From: Agrocybe praecox
Lineage: Eukaryota; Basidiomycota; Agaricomycetes; Agaricales; Agrocybaceae
Assembly: GCA_964017145.1 (NCBI GenBank)
Contig: OZ024841.1
Coordinates: forward strand, 2,976,001 to 3,040,000
DNA length: 64,000 nucleotides
Reading direction: 5' to 3'
Numbering within the stretch: the stretch's first letter is position 1; the number at the start of each line of letters is the position of its first letter. The translations under genes were made by a program, and so were the position numbers. This document shows positions 22,120-32,989 of this stretch, one piece after another. Under the pieces are notes generated by a model, which searched no databases, was not told the DNA's origin, and was given only the letters and a program-made list of their open reading frames with translations.

Positions 22120-23010
22120 TAGTGTAGACAGTGTCAATGGACATTCTACTAAGAGGTACATGGGCGTTTGTATTTGTACATCAAACAAGAAATAATGAGA
22201 TGATATATCTACTTTTGGTTTGTCTTGAGGTATCACTTAATGTTATTTAAGTTCGTCTTCATTATCTATGTATTTATAGCCTTGTATTGATTCCTTACAG
22301 CGTACAAAGGCGTTTCTTCGTACCCTTTCATGAAATTGGGTTGCTACCAAATTTAATGGCTTAATGTTGGGAATTTTGTTGAAACGTGCTCCTCATTACC
22401 GTGAGCGCCAACGGCCCAGACACCCAACGCTAACACCTCACACAGAACGGAAATTTAGATACAACTGATCAATTGATCATGCCTCACGTCGGCCTCAAGC
22501 CTTACGCTGCTTTATGTACGGTGATCAGCGAGCAAGTCATGAACAAAGACACATCCCCTCAATTGTTCGCGCTTAGCCTCGCTTAGCGCGCACACGGTAC
22601 CGGCAGCACCTGCCAGCACCCATGACTCGAGTCCAACTCAAGTCTCTTCGAGTCATGAAGCATTGGTTAGTTTTTCGGCGGACTACCTACTACCGGGCAC
22701 TATGTAATAACACAATGGTCCTGTGAGTCGCGTGTACTAGCCCTGTATCGATTTAATCCGGAACGTACAATGAATCCATCGTAACCGAAAATGACTCAAA
22801 CGGAGAGCGTTGATTTCATCGGAGCCGTTATCAATACCAAGGTCCACTACAGTTACCATATCCAACGGTATGATCGCGTCATGACTCGTAGTCGAAAAGT
22901 GGTCGAAAAGATACAAAAGCCAGTAAGTCATTGACTGCGTTTCCTCACATCAGTCAGTTACCTGATTGATTCAACAAGTCTTCTTCCAGTTTAACATTTC
23001 GAAACTCGAA
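22120..23010. promoter_or_regulatory. Repeat remnants and promoter of the RT-like gene
   Basis: The left part repeats the flank of copy C (to about 22735). A perfect 14-bp palindrome TGATCAATTGATCA is at 22466-22479. Gcn4/CPC1-type bZIP boxes occur at 22622-22628 (ATGACTC), 22791-22798 (ATGACTCA, full consensus) and 22881-22887 (ATGACTC), all upstream of the RT-like gene. A possible 5'UTR splice acceptor (CTTCTTCCAG) ends near 22989. Confidence 0.5.
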
Positions 23011-25791
23011 ATGCCTGCTGCCTCTTCTACATCCTCTTCGTTCGGACAAACTCTGCAGTTTATCACCGACATCAAACTTCGAGAAGTCGAAAAGCAACGA
23101 CTTGCGTACCAGGAGTATGCCAAGGTCCTCGATACTGCCCGAACTCTGGGAGAGCAGGGCGATATTCTGGGGAAAGTTGAAGTTCTAGTCAAAGCTGTGA
23201 AATTGTGGCCTGGTTCTGGTTCGCTCGACGCGCACAACCAGACCGTCGGAGGGAAGTTGCAGCTGGAGAACCTCGAGTTCTGGCTCTTGCAAGCAAGGTA
23301 TGATCCTAGCTTTAGTAGGGCTATCGCGGAGGGTTGGGCAGAGACTTTGGAAGCGCACATACGGCACACGATTATGAGGTTTGGGTCGGCGAAGCTGTTT
23401 GGCAACCTCTTCAATGAATGGTTGGCCAGCGGTGACTCAGTCGCGGTGTCGTACCAGCGGGATGCAGAGCGTGGAGGGGATAACGGGGATGGTGAAGCCT
23501 TTGTGGATGTTGGGAGGAAGGAGTTGCACGAACAGAAGGACAGGTTTACATCAATTGTGTTCGACGACTACCCGGTGGATGCCAATGCGTTGGAAGCCTA
23601 CCTGGAGGACCTTTTTTCTTCGGAGGAAGCTGAGAAGGTTCTGGAAAACTTGCGCAAGGATATGCGTTACTTTGGCCAGACATTCCAGCGAAGCACGATT
23701 ACAACCGCACAGGTCAAGACTACCATCACCGCCGTCATTGGTACCGGACTCGTCGATGAGGAGAAGAAAGGAGCTTTGAAGGCATTCTTGGAGAACCCGG
23801 TCGTCATCGAGGAACTCGCCAGCGTTCTCAACATGCGCATGGCAAGTTTGGATTCCTGGGCATGGCCCAAGGAAGGCCTTCCTCTCGAATTTAGGCGGCA
23901 TCTGAATGGGAAATATCGTGCCTTCACCGACCCGGAGATCATTGACGCGCTTTTCCTACACTTCATCGGTGTTTCATGGCAAGTCAAGATGAAGCAAGCT
24001 TTCATTCAAATCTTTGACAGCAAAGCCTGGAAATCGCACCCTCGTCCTTCTGGGGAATTGCGCGAAAAGGTCAACTCCCAAATGTCAAATGGACTCGGGG
24101 ACCTTTCGATTCACACCATGCGGGAGAGAAATCAGCGGAATACCTTCTTCATGGCGCAGTTGCAAGACCAGGAAGCAGAGCACAAACCATACGACGAAAC
24201 TACTGGAAATCCATCTGACAAGGGGAATATTGATTTGTCAAAAATCAAACAAAAGCTATTGCATATCATGACGACGGAGAAATATCTCGACGAAGCGCTT
24301 CACGGGACTTTCGCTGCTCTCTGCTCCGACTTCGAATGGTTCGGGCCTTCATTGCCTCATTGTTCGATCCTCACAGTTCTCGAATTCATTGGCATGTCGA
24401 AATCGTGGTTGAACTTCTTCCAGGCCTTCCTATCCATGCCTCTCCGTATTCCTGGTGAACCGAACACAGAACCACGGACGCGCAAGCGAGGTACTCCTAT
24501 CAACTACTCCCTCAGTGTCATATGTGGCGAAGCGATCATCTTTATCATGGATTTTGCCGTCAACCAGCGCGCGGATGGGATGTTCTTGTATAGGATGCAT
24601 GATGATTTATGGTTGTGGGATGCGGATGTGAAGAAGGTTGCGAAAGGGTGGACGGAGATGAACAAGTACGCTGGGTTAGTGGGGTTGAACTTTAACCAGA
24701 AGAAGACCGGATCGACATACATTGGCCCTGAGGTTGAAGATGGAACAGGGTTACCGGCTGGTGATATTCGTTGGGGATTCCTTGTCTTCGACATCCAACA
24801 GGCCCGTTTCGTCATCGACCAGAAAGATATCGACAAGCACATCAACGAAATGCGCAGACAGCTAGCTAATGTGAAGTCGATTTTCGGCTGGGTCAACGTC
24901 TATAACAAATACATGGCGTTCTTCCTTCGCAACATGGGTGGTCTTCCTGCAAATTGTTTCGGACACGCACACATTCTCGACACCATTTCCACTTTGGGGC
25001 GCGTACAACGGGAGTTGTTCGCCGAGAACGATGGCAGCGCGGTCGGGTATTTGAGGAAGGTTATTCAGGAGAGGTTTGGGATTACGGATTTGCCAGAGGG
25101 TTATTTCTATTTCCCGATTGGCAGTGGTGGGCTGGAGTTGCGGAATACGGTGCTGGAACTTTTGGTGCTGGCCGTGGACGGAGTACCTCTCGCGTCTTGG
25201 AATCCACAGAGAGACAGTCAGGATGATGATGGTGCGGAAAAAGTGATTAGCGGTGCGGTGAACTACAACATGAGTTCGAACGACTACTTCCAGGTTCGTA
25301 GAGTCGCGGCCGAGCGGAAGTTCATCACGCAGACCGGATACGACGAAAAGGAGTATACACGTCTCAAAGAATCGTGGGATAAAGCTGCAGAATCCAAGAA
25401 GGCTCGCCTGGCCCCACTTGGTTGGGATTCTCATCCTTCTCGTGCTCCCACAAAACCATTCATGTCTCTTGACGAATTTCTTTCTCTTCGCGAGTCTTGG
25501 CTTCCGGGATGGGGCTCCACATACAACTACATGCTCGAACTCCCAGGGGTACGCGATACGGTACTGGTTCCCAGTGTGCGAGCAGCGCTGTCGGTCTCCC
25601 ATACCAAGGCGGAGTCGAGGTCGGAGGCGAAGAAATGGGATTCGATGAACTGGTATGATCGATGGGTGCTTAGCATGTATGGCGAAGAAGTGGTGAAGAA
25701 GTTTGGAGGCTTGGAGGCGGTAGACCCGAACCTGATTCCTGTCGGGATGGTACAACTCTTTAGGGGTTCGAGGATGAAGTTGGATCAGTGA
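23011..25791 (+). CDS. rvt: Domesticated reverse-transcriptase-like protein, rvt type
   Basis: Single-exon gene, 926 aa from the first good ATG (23011, G at -3); the frame is open a little further upstream but without an ATG. The RT palm is visible. Motif A is SDFEWFG with Asp440. Motif B follows GTPINYSLSVICGEAI. Motif C is YRMHDDLW with Asp531-Asp532, then GLVGLNFNQKKTGS as motif D. The N-terminus (about residues 15-45) looks like a short coiled coil. No endonuclease, integrase, RNase H, LTR or poly-A tail is seen, and the gene is long, intact and intronless. This matches what is known of the rvt genes: non-mobile, conserved RT-like genes in fungi and a few other organisms. Identification rests on the HDDLW motif and overall layout from memory, so an RT-like gene is certain in type but the exact family is inferred. 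Confidence 0.8.
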   Translation: MPAASSTSSSFGQTLQFITDIKLREVEKQRLAYQEYAKVLDTARTLGEQGDILGKVEVLVKAVKLWPGSGSLDAHNQTVGGKLQLENLEFWLLQARYDPSFSRAIAEGWAETLEAHIRHTIMRFGSAKLFGNLFNEWLASGDSVAVSYQRDAERGGDNGDGEAFVDVGRKELHEQKDRFTSIVFDDYPVDANALEAYLEDLFSSEEAEKVLENLRKDMRYFGQTFQRSTITTAQVKTTITAVIGTGLVDEEKKGALKAFLENPVVIEELASVLNMRMASLDSWAWPKEGLPLEFRRHLNGKYRAFTDPEIIDALFLHFIGVSWQVKMKQAFIQIFDSKAWKSHPRPSGELREKVNSQMSNGLGDLSIHTMRERNQRNTFFMAQLQDQEAEHKPYDETTGNPSDKGNIDLSKIKQKLLHIMTTEKYLDEALHGTFAALCSDFEWFGPSLPHCSILTVLEFIGMSKSWLNFFQAFLSMPLRIPGEPNTEPRTRKRGTPINYSLSVICGEAIIFIMDFAVNQRADGMFLYRMHDDLWLWDADVKKVAKGWTEMNKYAGLVGLNFNQKKTGSTYIGPEVEDGTGLPAGDIRWGFLVFDIQQARFVIDQKDIDKHINEMRRQLANVKSIFGWVNVYNKYMAFFLRNMGGLPANCFGHAHILDTISTLGRVQRELFAENDGSAVGYLRKVIQERFGITDLPEGYFYFPIGSGGLELRNTVLELLVLAVDGVPLASWNPQRDSQDDDGAEKVISGAVNYNMSSNDYFQVRRVAAERKFITQTGYDEKEYTRLKESWDKAAESKKARLAPLGWDSHPSRAPTKPFMSLDEFLSLRESWLPGWGSTYNYMLELPGVRDTVLVPSVRAALSVSHTKAESRSEAKKWDSMNWYDRWVLSMYGEEVVKKFGGLEAVDPNLIPVGMVQLFRGSRMKLDQ

Positions 25792-25899
25792 TCCTGTTGG
25801 GAACGGAGAAAAAGTGTATTGTAAATAATTGTAATTCTTGGAACGTGTATTTTTATATAATTGTAAATCTTACCATTGTACATCGCTCTAAAAAGAAAG

Positions 25900-27488
25900 C
25901 TAAACATGAGGGATAATGTTTAACCAATTTACCACATCGAGTGTTCCGGGTGGAAGCTGCCTGAGGGAAATGCACGCTTCGACTAGAAGGCCAACCCTCG
26001 CAAGGATATACACGGGAATAAACGCAAGAAGCAACGCCATTCCAGTCAGTGCTGGTACTATGATCAACGTTACTTGCACATAATGCACCATTCCGGCCTC
26101 TTTGGGCTTGACGTCTTCAGCTAAAAATGCAAGGAGAGAGCAGACCAAGTTCAAAGAGGCGACTGCAAAGATGACGACAGAGCAAACTCGCCAGAATACA
26201 AGTTCTTGGTGGGTAGGGAATTCAAAATTCCACCCTGCGCAATGGACTGCAGCAAAGATCATCCCCATAATGCTTACACTGGACGATATGAGTAGGTCTG
26301 GTGTCTTGTCGATTGGGAGAGAGTAAAACGACGACACTCGATCGACGTAAATAGGTGGCGCGCAACGAGTCGACATTGCGGAGAGGTTGTGGTATATACT
26401 CATCAGCGTAATCCTTGGCCAATGCCAAAATATATTATAACCCAGTTTTGAAAAGCCGCAGTCTGCGTATCCAGATTTTTAGTAACTGATAGGCCCACGA
26501 TGACCATTGGGAAGCATACCGCACGACCTGGTCCCAGACAATCTTGCAGACTCAAGAGTATCACTCCGAGTAAGTTCATTCTGAGAGTCTATGTGATACC
26601 GAATATTCATATCATAGAATGAATCTTAGACGTCAAAAACGCACCTATCAGCGTCTCAGGGCCATCACTCGACCCCGGCCTCGGTAAAAGATGTATAGGT
26701 ATCTTGGTTTGGGCGTCGAATGGTTTGTGCCACCAACATATGTACATTGCGCCGTTGAGCAAGGCTAGCGCGAGAGTCGCGAGTTCGAGTTTCGTAATCG
26801 GTAGATTATTGACATGTCTCGCAATACATTGGACGACAAACCAAGATGTTTGGACGACGACCAGCGCTTTCCCAAAATCACTTGCTTTGCTCCGATCTTC
26901 GATATCTTTCTTTCGAACTTTTGGAAGTTCGACCTTCTTTTCATCAACCAACTTCCGGAGGACCGCGGGATTTACAACCTTTTTCTCTTCTCCGTTTTCG
27001 TAGAGGACGAAACCTCCCATTTGAAGAAAATGTCCGTGAGTGACTGTCCATCCATGATCTATTTAAACATGACTCCGAGTCAATGCGGTTATATCTTAAA
27101 CAAAGATAAGAGGATACGGACCAGAGAAATCCTTTGCCAACTTTCTTGCGCCAAACCACTGCTTCGCCGCCCAGTATATCACCGCTTCCGGCGCTATAAC
27201 CGCCCAAAATAGATATGCAACATGACGAAGGTGTGTCCGGATATAAGACTCGTTAGACGCGGACATATTAGGGTGAACAGATACCCATGAACATGCTACA
27301 ATTGTTGTGAGGCAGCTCCAGATAAGATCAAACAATGATCTATCATCTCCAAAAACGGGCAAGGTTGACGCGTCAAGTACATCGGGAAGCGATGTTGTTT
27401 CATTATTGACAGCGGTGTTTTGACTTGGGGAAAGGATAGGTGCGCCGACAGTTAGCAATACCTGCTGAGCAAGGTAAAGAGAGATCAT
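25900..27488 (-). CDS. Fungal multi-helix membrane protein, unknown function
   Basis: Four exons, 27488-27122, 27058-26645, 26588-26520 and 26462-25900, give 470 aa. The N-terminus looks like a signal peptide or anchor (MISLYLAQQVLLTVGAPILS). Family landmarks known from Agaricomycete proteins are visible: SCLTTIVACSWVSVHPN, the WAVIAPEAVIYWAAKQW helix, HGWTVTHGHFLQMGGF across intron 1, a VVQTSWFVVQCIAR helix, and ICWWHKPFD. The C-terminal half has HCAGWNFEFPTHQELVFWR and further helices. The third intron contains a branch-like TTACTAA next to its GCAG acceptor. Function is not known to me. The last intron choice is the least certain. Confidence 0.8.
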
Positions 27489-29092
27489 AAGTGAATTTTA
27501 ATCGAACTACCCTCTTTGTACCAGGAGGGGAGTGGAAGGCAGGCATTAAATATACGGCGAAGATAAAATCACCGTCATTGATTTTGCGCTCCAAGGCTCT
27601 CCAAGGCCCCACTGATATGAAGCAGGTCCTTTTGAATTGCGGCTTGTTTCTATCAGTTTTCAGGAAGAACGCGCTAGAAGCTTGCGAAGTGGTGTCCAAT
27701 ATGTACACCCAAAGAAAGACCAACGCCAAAACTATTCGGGTCTGTATGTCATAGAGGAAAGAGTATAAACACCAACTAGTAACGCCAAACATCCTGATAG
27801 TGTCGAGTAGTCATTGACGCTTCACATCCGTTGGTCAGGAGTCCCAGGATATAGACTGCAGAATACCAATGCATTTCCTGCCATCAAGGCTCAACGGAAT
27901 TCCAAGGTATTTGGTAGAAATGCCTGTGGGCATGTCCCAAACTATCAATGGGGGAGATCCAGGAGCATTCATGGCTATGATGGCTATAGACGTAAATCAG
28001 ATCATGATACTGGTATTCAGGCTCAGTATCAACAACATACTTTTCCAGATATTCCTGCCCGTGTTGTGCCCGCAATCAAGCATTGGGTTTAAAATTGAAT
28101 TTTCCTGCCAGCCACTGGGCGAAATTGCTATTACTTGAAAAAAAGGTATACGCTATGCTACCACCATAGAAACTGGGGCTTTTAGTGGCGGAGTTGGGTG
28201 CTGATTTGTGTTCACAATTATCTCTGCACTGACGGGCACTGCTGAGTGGAGTGGCACACCGTCTCGCAATGAACAACACCGTGTCACGGTCACGCATTAC
28301 GAGTAATTCACGTGCCTGTGGGTACGCGCCTCGGCGCGACGAGGCGCGTCACGCCGGTGGCTAAATTTAATCCAACTGAAGCACGTAAGGATATCACTAT
28401 CCAAAGGGATGTATTTCTATGAGGTGCCCATATCAAAGAATGCTTTAGTCCTGAGCACTAAACAGAATGATCTTTTCTTCCCCCAGATCATGACCAACAA
28501 GTGAGTACAAAACCAGAATTTATCTCAGATAATTCAAAACGCGTTTTATACAGCTCACAGGAGTCAGGCAGTGCCACAGCTGGGGATTTTGGGGGGCGTC
28601 CGCACAACAAAACACATGATTGTGAACTATATCATGCTGCGAAATCATAGTATTAGCATCTACTACGAAAAATGAGCGGTTGGTGATATATGCCGGAGGA
28701 GATCTGAGATGCATATCGTCAAAGTCAAACCAAATGCATTATACCTATCTAAAAGCTGGGTGCTGATATGATCATTACTAGCTAGGGGCCGCCACATATA
28801 TAAATACTTGACTTGACCAAGGCAAAGGTCATCGATATCCTCTCTGCTTTTATAAGGCAAGCTTGAACTTACTTTTTATAGCACTGATTGTTGACTGATT
28901 GCCTTGACTAAATAGCACTATCAAGGCTTTCACCTTCCTCCTACCTTCAAAGTTTGATCTTATTTGCCTAGTCAAGGTCAACCTTTTCTTTTTTGTCAAG
29001 TACGTCCTACGTACTACGTTAATTCACACAACGTTTAACGTGTTGTTCTGAATATTTATTCCACAGCGCCTATCTTCGAAGAGCCTAGAGCC
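27489..29092. other. Intergenic with GC hairpin and peptide A 5' region
   Basis: No gene is convincing at 27.5-28.7 kb. A perfect 10-bp inverted repeat with a 6-nt loop, ACGCGCCTCG/CGAGGCGCGT, is at 28324-28349 in an otherwise AT-rich setting. Upstream of peptide A there is a TATA box (28796-28805) and a 5'UTR intron (29000-29066). Confidence 0.5.
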
Positions 29093-29287
29093 ATGGAACA
29101 TACTCGATTCTCAGGGACCCTTACGGCCATGGCACTACTCTATGTCATAATGTGGGCAACAGTCATGCCGGCACTGGCTTCACCACAAATATGTGGAAGA
29201 AATTGCCCCACGACCTCCGTCACCAGCACTATGAGTAGCACAAGTAATATTAGCACCACCATTACAGGCTTGCTCACAAGCCTCTAA
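29093..29287 (+). CDS. Small secreted CxRNC peptide A
   Basis: A 64-aa protein with a hydrophobic signal peptide (TLTAMALLYVIMWATVMPALA) followed by a short mature part that starts SPQICGRNCPTTS and continues as a Ser/Thr-rich tail. The ATG has a strong context (CCATGG). A 5'UTR intron with donor GTACGT (29000-29066) precedes it, as in peptide B. It belongs to a six-member set in this window sharing one C-x-R-N-C motif. No known family is recognised; role unknown, secretion inferred from the signal peptide. Confidence 0.7.
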   Translation: MEHTRFSGTLTAMALLYVIMWATVMPALASPQICGRNCPTTSVTSTMSSTSNISTTITGLLTSL

Positions 29288-30467
29288 TGCGTTTTTACTT
29301 TTAAATATACCCTAACTTATTGTTGTACCAATCCCACTACAAACATATAGAGAGAAAATGCACACAGAAGCCTCCCGAAAAAATAGTTGAATGACGGTGG
29401 CCACATTTTTATTTTTATTACCCCTTGTTTATTCTCCGCTGTGGCGGGCCATATGATGGAAATCTACGTACATGTGGGCTACTGGCAAGAAAGCTGCAAG
29501 CCAAAGAAGGCATTACACAACGGATGAGGCGGCTTGGCAGCCTCTGAGCATAAATGCTCATGGGACGGGTGCATAAAATAGTGACGAAGTCGTCAATGGA
29601 GGGGAAGGGGTTAGGAATATAAATACTATAGTAAAGTACTTTTGTTACCAGAGAGCCGAGGGAATTAAGGGAGAGTAGAATGGAGTAGGCAGTACAGGAA
29701 TAGAAACTGCAGATTAGAAGTGGGAATGAAAAGGGGGGAACTTGTAGAGAAAGAAAGAAATAGCTGGGTACTAGCCGCATTCACATCAGCTGTCACATCC
29801 TTATATTTGGCAACGTATGAGCATGGACATCAGGATGCAATATTTGACGTAGCGGAGACAGAAGAGTTAGAACTAAGCGCTAGAGACCGACTCGGAACAA
29901 GGCGTGAGAAAATCAGCGCGTAACTAATCACCATACACACGTGGTGTTTGAGACGCGTCCTGGCCCGTAAACGGTAATGGTATGGTACTGGTGCCACGCT
30001 CAGTTAATTAGTGTACTGCGCTTAAGCAAAGATCTACCGCAGTAGGTAACTTATCAATTCACGCCAATTTATGACTGGCAAGATGTGTATCCCAAAAGTA
30101 TCATCAAATGCCCCTGCATTCTACACTACGTATCTTAGAAACGAGCGCTGTTCTAGCTGAGTTAAGTTAGCTGATGGAGGCATTACGCATACCCATAAAT
30201 ACTGTCGAAAATGCACAGGATACTACAGTATCAGCACACTCTCTACATCCGACTTACAGGCAAGTTAATTAAAATGGTCTGAAAAACCTTTTTACTGAAT
30301 GAAATTATCAGGGTTTCATCCTTCTTTCCGAACACAACTCCTTTTTTGTTTGCTTTTTCAAGTCAAAGTCGACCTTTGTTATTTTGAAAGTACGTTATAC
30401 AGGTCAGGCTACTCGTTTATATAAAGCCCATAAAAACTATTTAACAAGGCCAACTTTTTCAGAACCA
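29288..30467. other. Intergenic between peptides A and B
   Basis: No gene is recognised. Overlapping frames at 29418-29923 on both strands look like chance openings. The right end carries the 5'UTR of peptide B with an intron 30390-30462 (donor GTACGT, acceptor TTTTTCAG) placed right before the ATG. Confidence 0.45.
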
Positions 30468-30692
30468 ATGCGCGGCTGGCCTTTTCAATGCACACAAGTC
30501 TCGTTCGTTGCCGCCATACTTTGTATTGTGGTATGGACAGGAGCTTTGCCAGCATTGGGGTCCTCGGATACTAGTACCGGCGCATTCCCACAAACGACAG
30601 GGACTTGCGGGAGAAATTGTCCTACCACCCCAGGCCCCAACACCATAACCAGCACCACGAGTAATACTATAAGTACTACCACAAGTCTCTAA
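30468..30692 (+). CDS. Small secreted CxRNC peptide B
   Basis: A 74-aa protein. The signal peptide contains VAAILCIVVWTGALPALG, aligned with that of peptide A (both end in a PAL[AG]S-type cleavage region). The mature part has GTCGRNCPTTPGPN followed by a Ser/Thr tail, again like peptide A. I start at 30468 rather than at the in-frame Met at 30384, because a 5'UTR intron acceptor lies between them and the signal peptide then begins at the N-terminus. Paralog of peptide A by sequence and 5'UTR intron. Function unknown. Confidence 0.68.
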   Translation: MRGWPFQCTQVSFVAAILCIVVWTGALPALGSSDTSTGAFPQTTGTCGRNCPTTPGPNTITSTTSNTISTTTSL

Positions 30693-30939
30693 GGTAGTTC
30701 TTGTGTGAATTTTAAACTACACGTAACATATCGCTGTACCGGTCCAACTACGAGTATATAATTCTCCTTAACGAGCCTCCTGGAAAACCCCATCTGTTGC
30801 AGAGAGGCTAGAGCACAAAATTTGCGACAAGTTACGGAAATCTAGTTGAAAAGTGATGGCGACATGTAATTTGTAAGTAGATTTTGGAACAAAGAATATT
30901 TTACATAAAATTTGAGTTCTTTTTGTTTTTATAGCTAAT

Positions 30940-32133
30940 CTACGAACAGCTCAAAATCGACGTAAGCTTGTTCAAAACAACTTGCTGAGTAGCCGCATTC
31001 ACATCAGCCTTGGTCGTCGCATTGAACACGCTGACAGTCGCTATGCATCCAGTCTTGATTACTGTCGATTCAGCCGGAAGATGGTTCGTGCCACAGGTGG
31101 TCACGTCTGTCGCACTGCTGCTGGCAGTGATACGGGTGAGCACAAATTTGTAGCTCGATGCCGAAGTACACGAGGAGGTCGACGCGAAGTTGACGTTGAG
31201 ACTGATGCCTGAGGGCAAGATTGCACCAGTATTGTTTAAAAGTGCCGCAACGAATTTGAGGACCAGGCTCGTGTAGATGTTGGCGGAGACTGTGGAGGAT
31301 GCAGTGGTCTGGGAAAGGGTGCTGTAGGATACTTGGGATCCTGAACTCCCAGAAAATGCGATCGATGGGATGCCTTCTTTCGCAGCTTCAGAAGCAGCAC
31401 CACTGTATCGAAAAATAAAATGTCAACAAACGTGAGACCGTACTATGTAGGAATGCTCCTTACACAGTCCCCGATCCCGTAACTCCAGAACCTAAATTGT
31501 CTACTTGATTTGTTAGAAAACGTCAACGAGGGGAATCGAAATCAAACTGCTGACTTCCAATGTTAGATCCACTGATAACAAAGTCAGGTTTAGACCCGAA
31601 GAATTGAGGTGAAAGGGTCTGAATCCCAAATCGAACGGCATCCACACTGTATAAGCCATGTTTAGTTGAGCCAGCTTAAGCCTTGAAGTAAATAAAACAT
31701 TACGCACGGGAAGGCGTTAACGTAGTTTAAGCGGGCTACACATCAAACGAGTTTGGTTGGCATGTTTCAGAATAAAAATATAAAGGCTCCTCACTATTAG
31801 TGGCGTTGTGTCCAGTCGCAGGAGAACCGGATGCGCAACTGTTGAATTCGCAAGCCGAAGTCAAAGGCGTTGGGGTGGCTGTCGATGAACCAGTTCCAGA
31901 TTTGTCTACAGCCGGAGCAGAAAGGATAACCTGTCGGCAATGATCAGTTTGATGTATCTTCGAAAGTGTTTGTGTAGTGTCCTCACGTTGTATCCAGCAG
32001 CTTTTAACGCAGCATATTCTGCACGAATTTGAGCGACAGCCCAGCCGTCGTCGTTTGTCAAGACGACATTCTGTCCCAAAACGCTGCTTGTAGTAAGGAG
32101 ACAAAATGCAAGGAGGCTGGAGAATGATCGCAT
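30940..32133 (-). CDS. SurE-like secreted phosphatase, copy 1
   Basis: Six exons, start at 32133, stop at 30940-30942. SurE-family enzymes are metal-dependent phosphatases acting on nucleotides or other phosphomonoesters. A signal peptide is visible (MRSFSSLLAFCLLTTSSVLG), so the protein is secreted, as for fungal SurE-type acid phosphatases. The metal-binding NDDGW motif follows directly (VVLTNDDGWAVAQI). Further landmarks: VILSAPAVDKSGTG, the short exon TRLNYVNAFP, DFVISGSNIG and the ISLNVNF strand near the C-terminus. Two Cys near the C-terminus (VTTCGTNHLP, GCIATVSVF) are shared with the other copies. The exon pattern equals that of copies 2 and 3, so they are duplicates. The frame is intact. 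Confidence 0.87.
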
Positions 32134-32989
32134 ATTGGAATGTCGGTGGCAAAGGAGGTGAACGCATGTAAAAACAACTTCTAGCCCTTAAATACGAAGC
32201 TGGGGTGAACGTGTGTGAGAGCCATAGTCCAAAGCTGACCAGCAGCTTCTAAGGAGCGAAAGAAATTAAGAATATCATAGTTGGCGAATTTTGAAGTCGG
32301 TCGCCATCGCATGATAGGTAGTGGTGACGCGTTCAGCAGGTGCCATATGGTGCCGTAGTGCGTTGACCAAATTTGATTGCATAAAAAGCTCATTATTTCC
32401 CATGCATGCATCGTTGGCAATTATACTTTTAGACCATGTGCGATAGGTGGAGAGTTCTACGAATCTCCTGGATGCAAGCGATGGACAAACGTTCTTCAGA
32501 GAGGCAAATGACGTTCGCGCCATCGTCTTTTGGTTATTTGTACGGCATATCAGCAACGTAGGAAGCTTATTTTTATAAGTTTAGAAAACAGACCTCTGAG
32601 CTGTAACTGTCGGATAGGGCCCGGGGGCACTGACGAGCCTTCACATCGCTGGCGATATGATCGTAGAAGATGATTGCCGATGATTGAGATCTATAAATCA
32701 CAAAATTTTCTCCATGAGGGCGGTACACAATATATGTGCACGCCCAAGTATATCCGTCCGATAACTTAGAAATCCAAGTTCAACAATACAACAAACCCGA
32801 ATCTTGACACATCAATGATGCAGTTAACACACTTTCCAATGAGCAGAGAGCGGACGAGGGACTGATATTATAGTGCCAGAACCAACACTAGCTGTGGGAC
32901 CGCGTAGGCACCACTTCACACAAAAGTTATGTTCATAATAACTCGGAGGAAAGAAGAAATATGAAGGGACGGTTCAACTTGAGGGATCA
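32134..32989. other. Intergenic, no gene recognised
   Basis: Upstream region of SurE copy 1 and 3' flank of the BRI3-like gene. Minus-strand frames at 32181-32556 show no domain or splice logic. Confidence 0.45.

Noticed and set aside
22966..23010. Extended N-terminus of the RT-like protein
   Set aside because: The extension begins at a non-ATG codon; the first ATG is at 23011 with a good context, and a splice acceptor may end just upstream.
24862..25755. 297-codon minus-strand frame opposite the RT-like gene
   Set aside because: It is antisense to a conserved, intact RT-like coding sequence and has no protein features of its own; a shadow frame.
27403..27792. Minus-strand frame upstream of the 470-aa membrane protein as an extra N-terminal exon
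   Set aside because: Its sequence is not protein-like, and the frame starting at 27488 already begins with a signal/anchor peptide.
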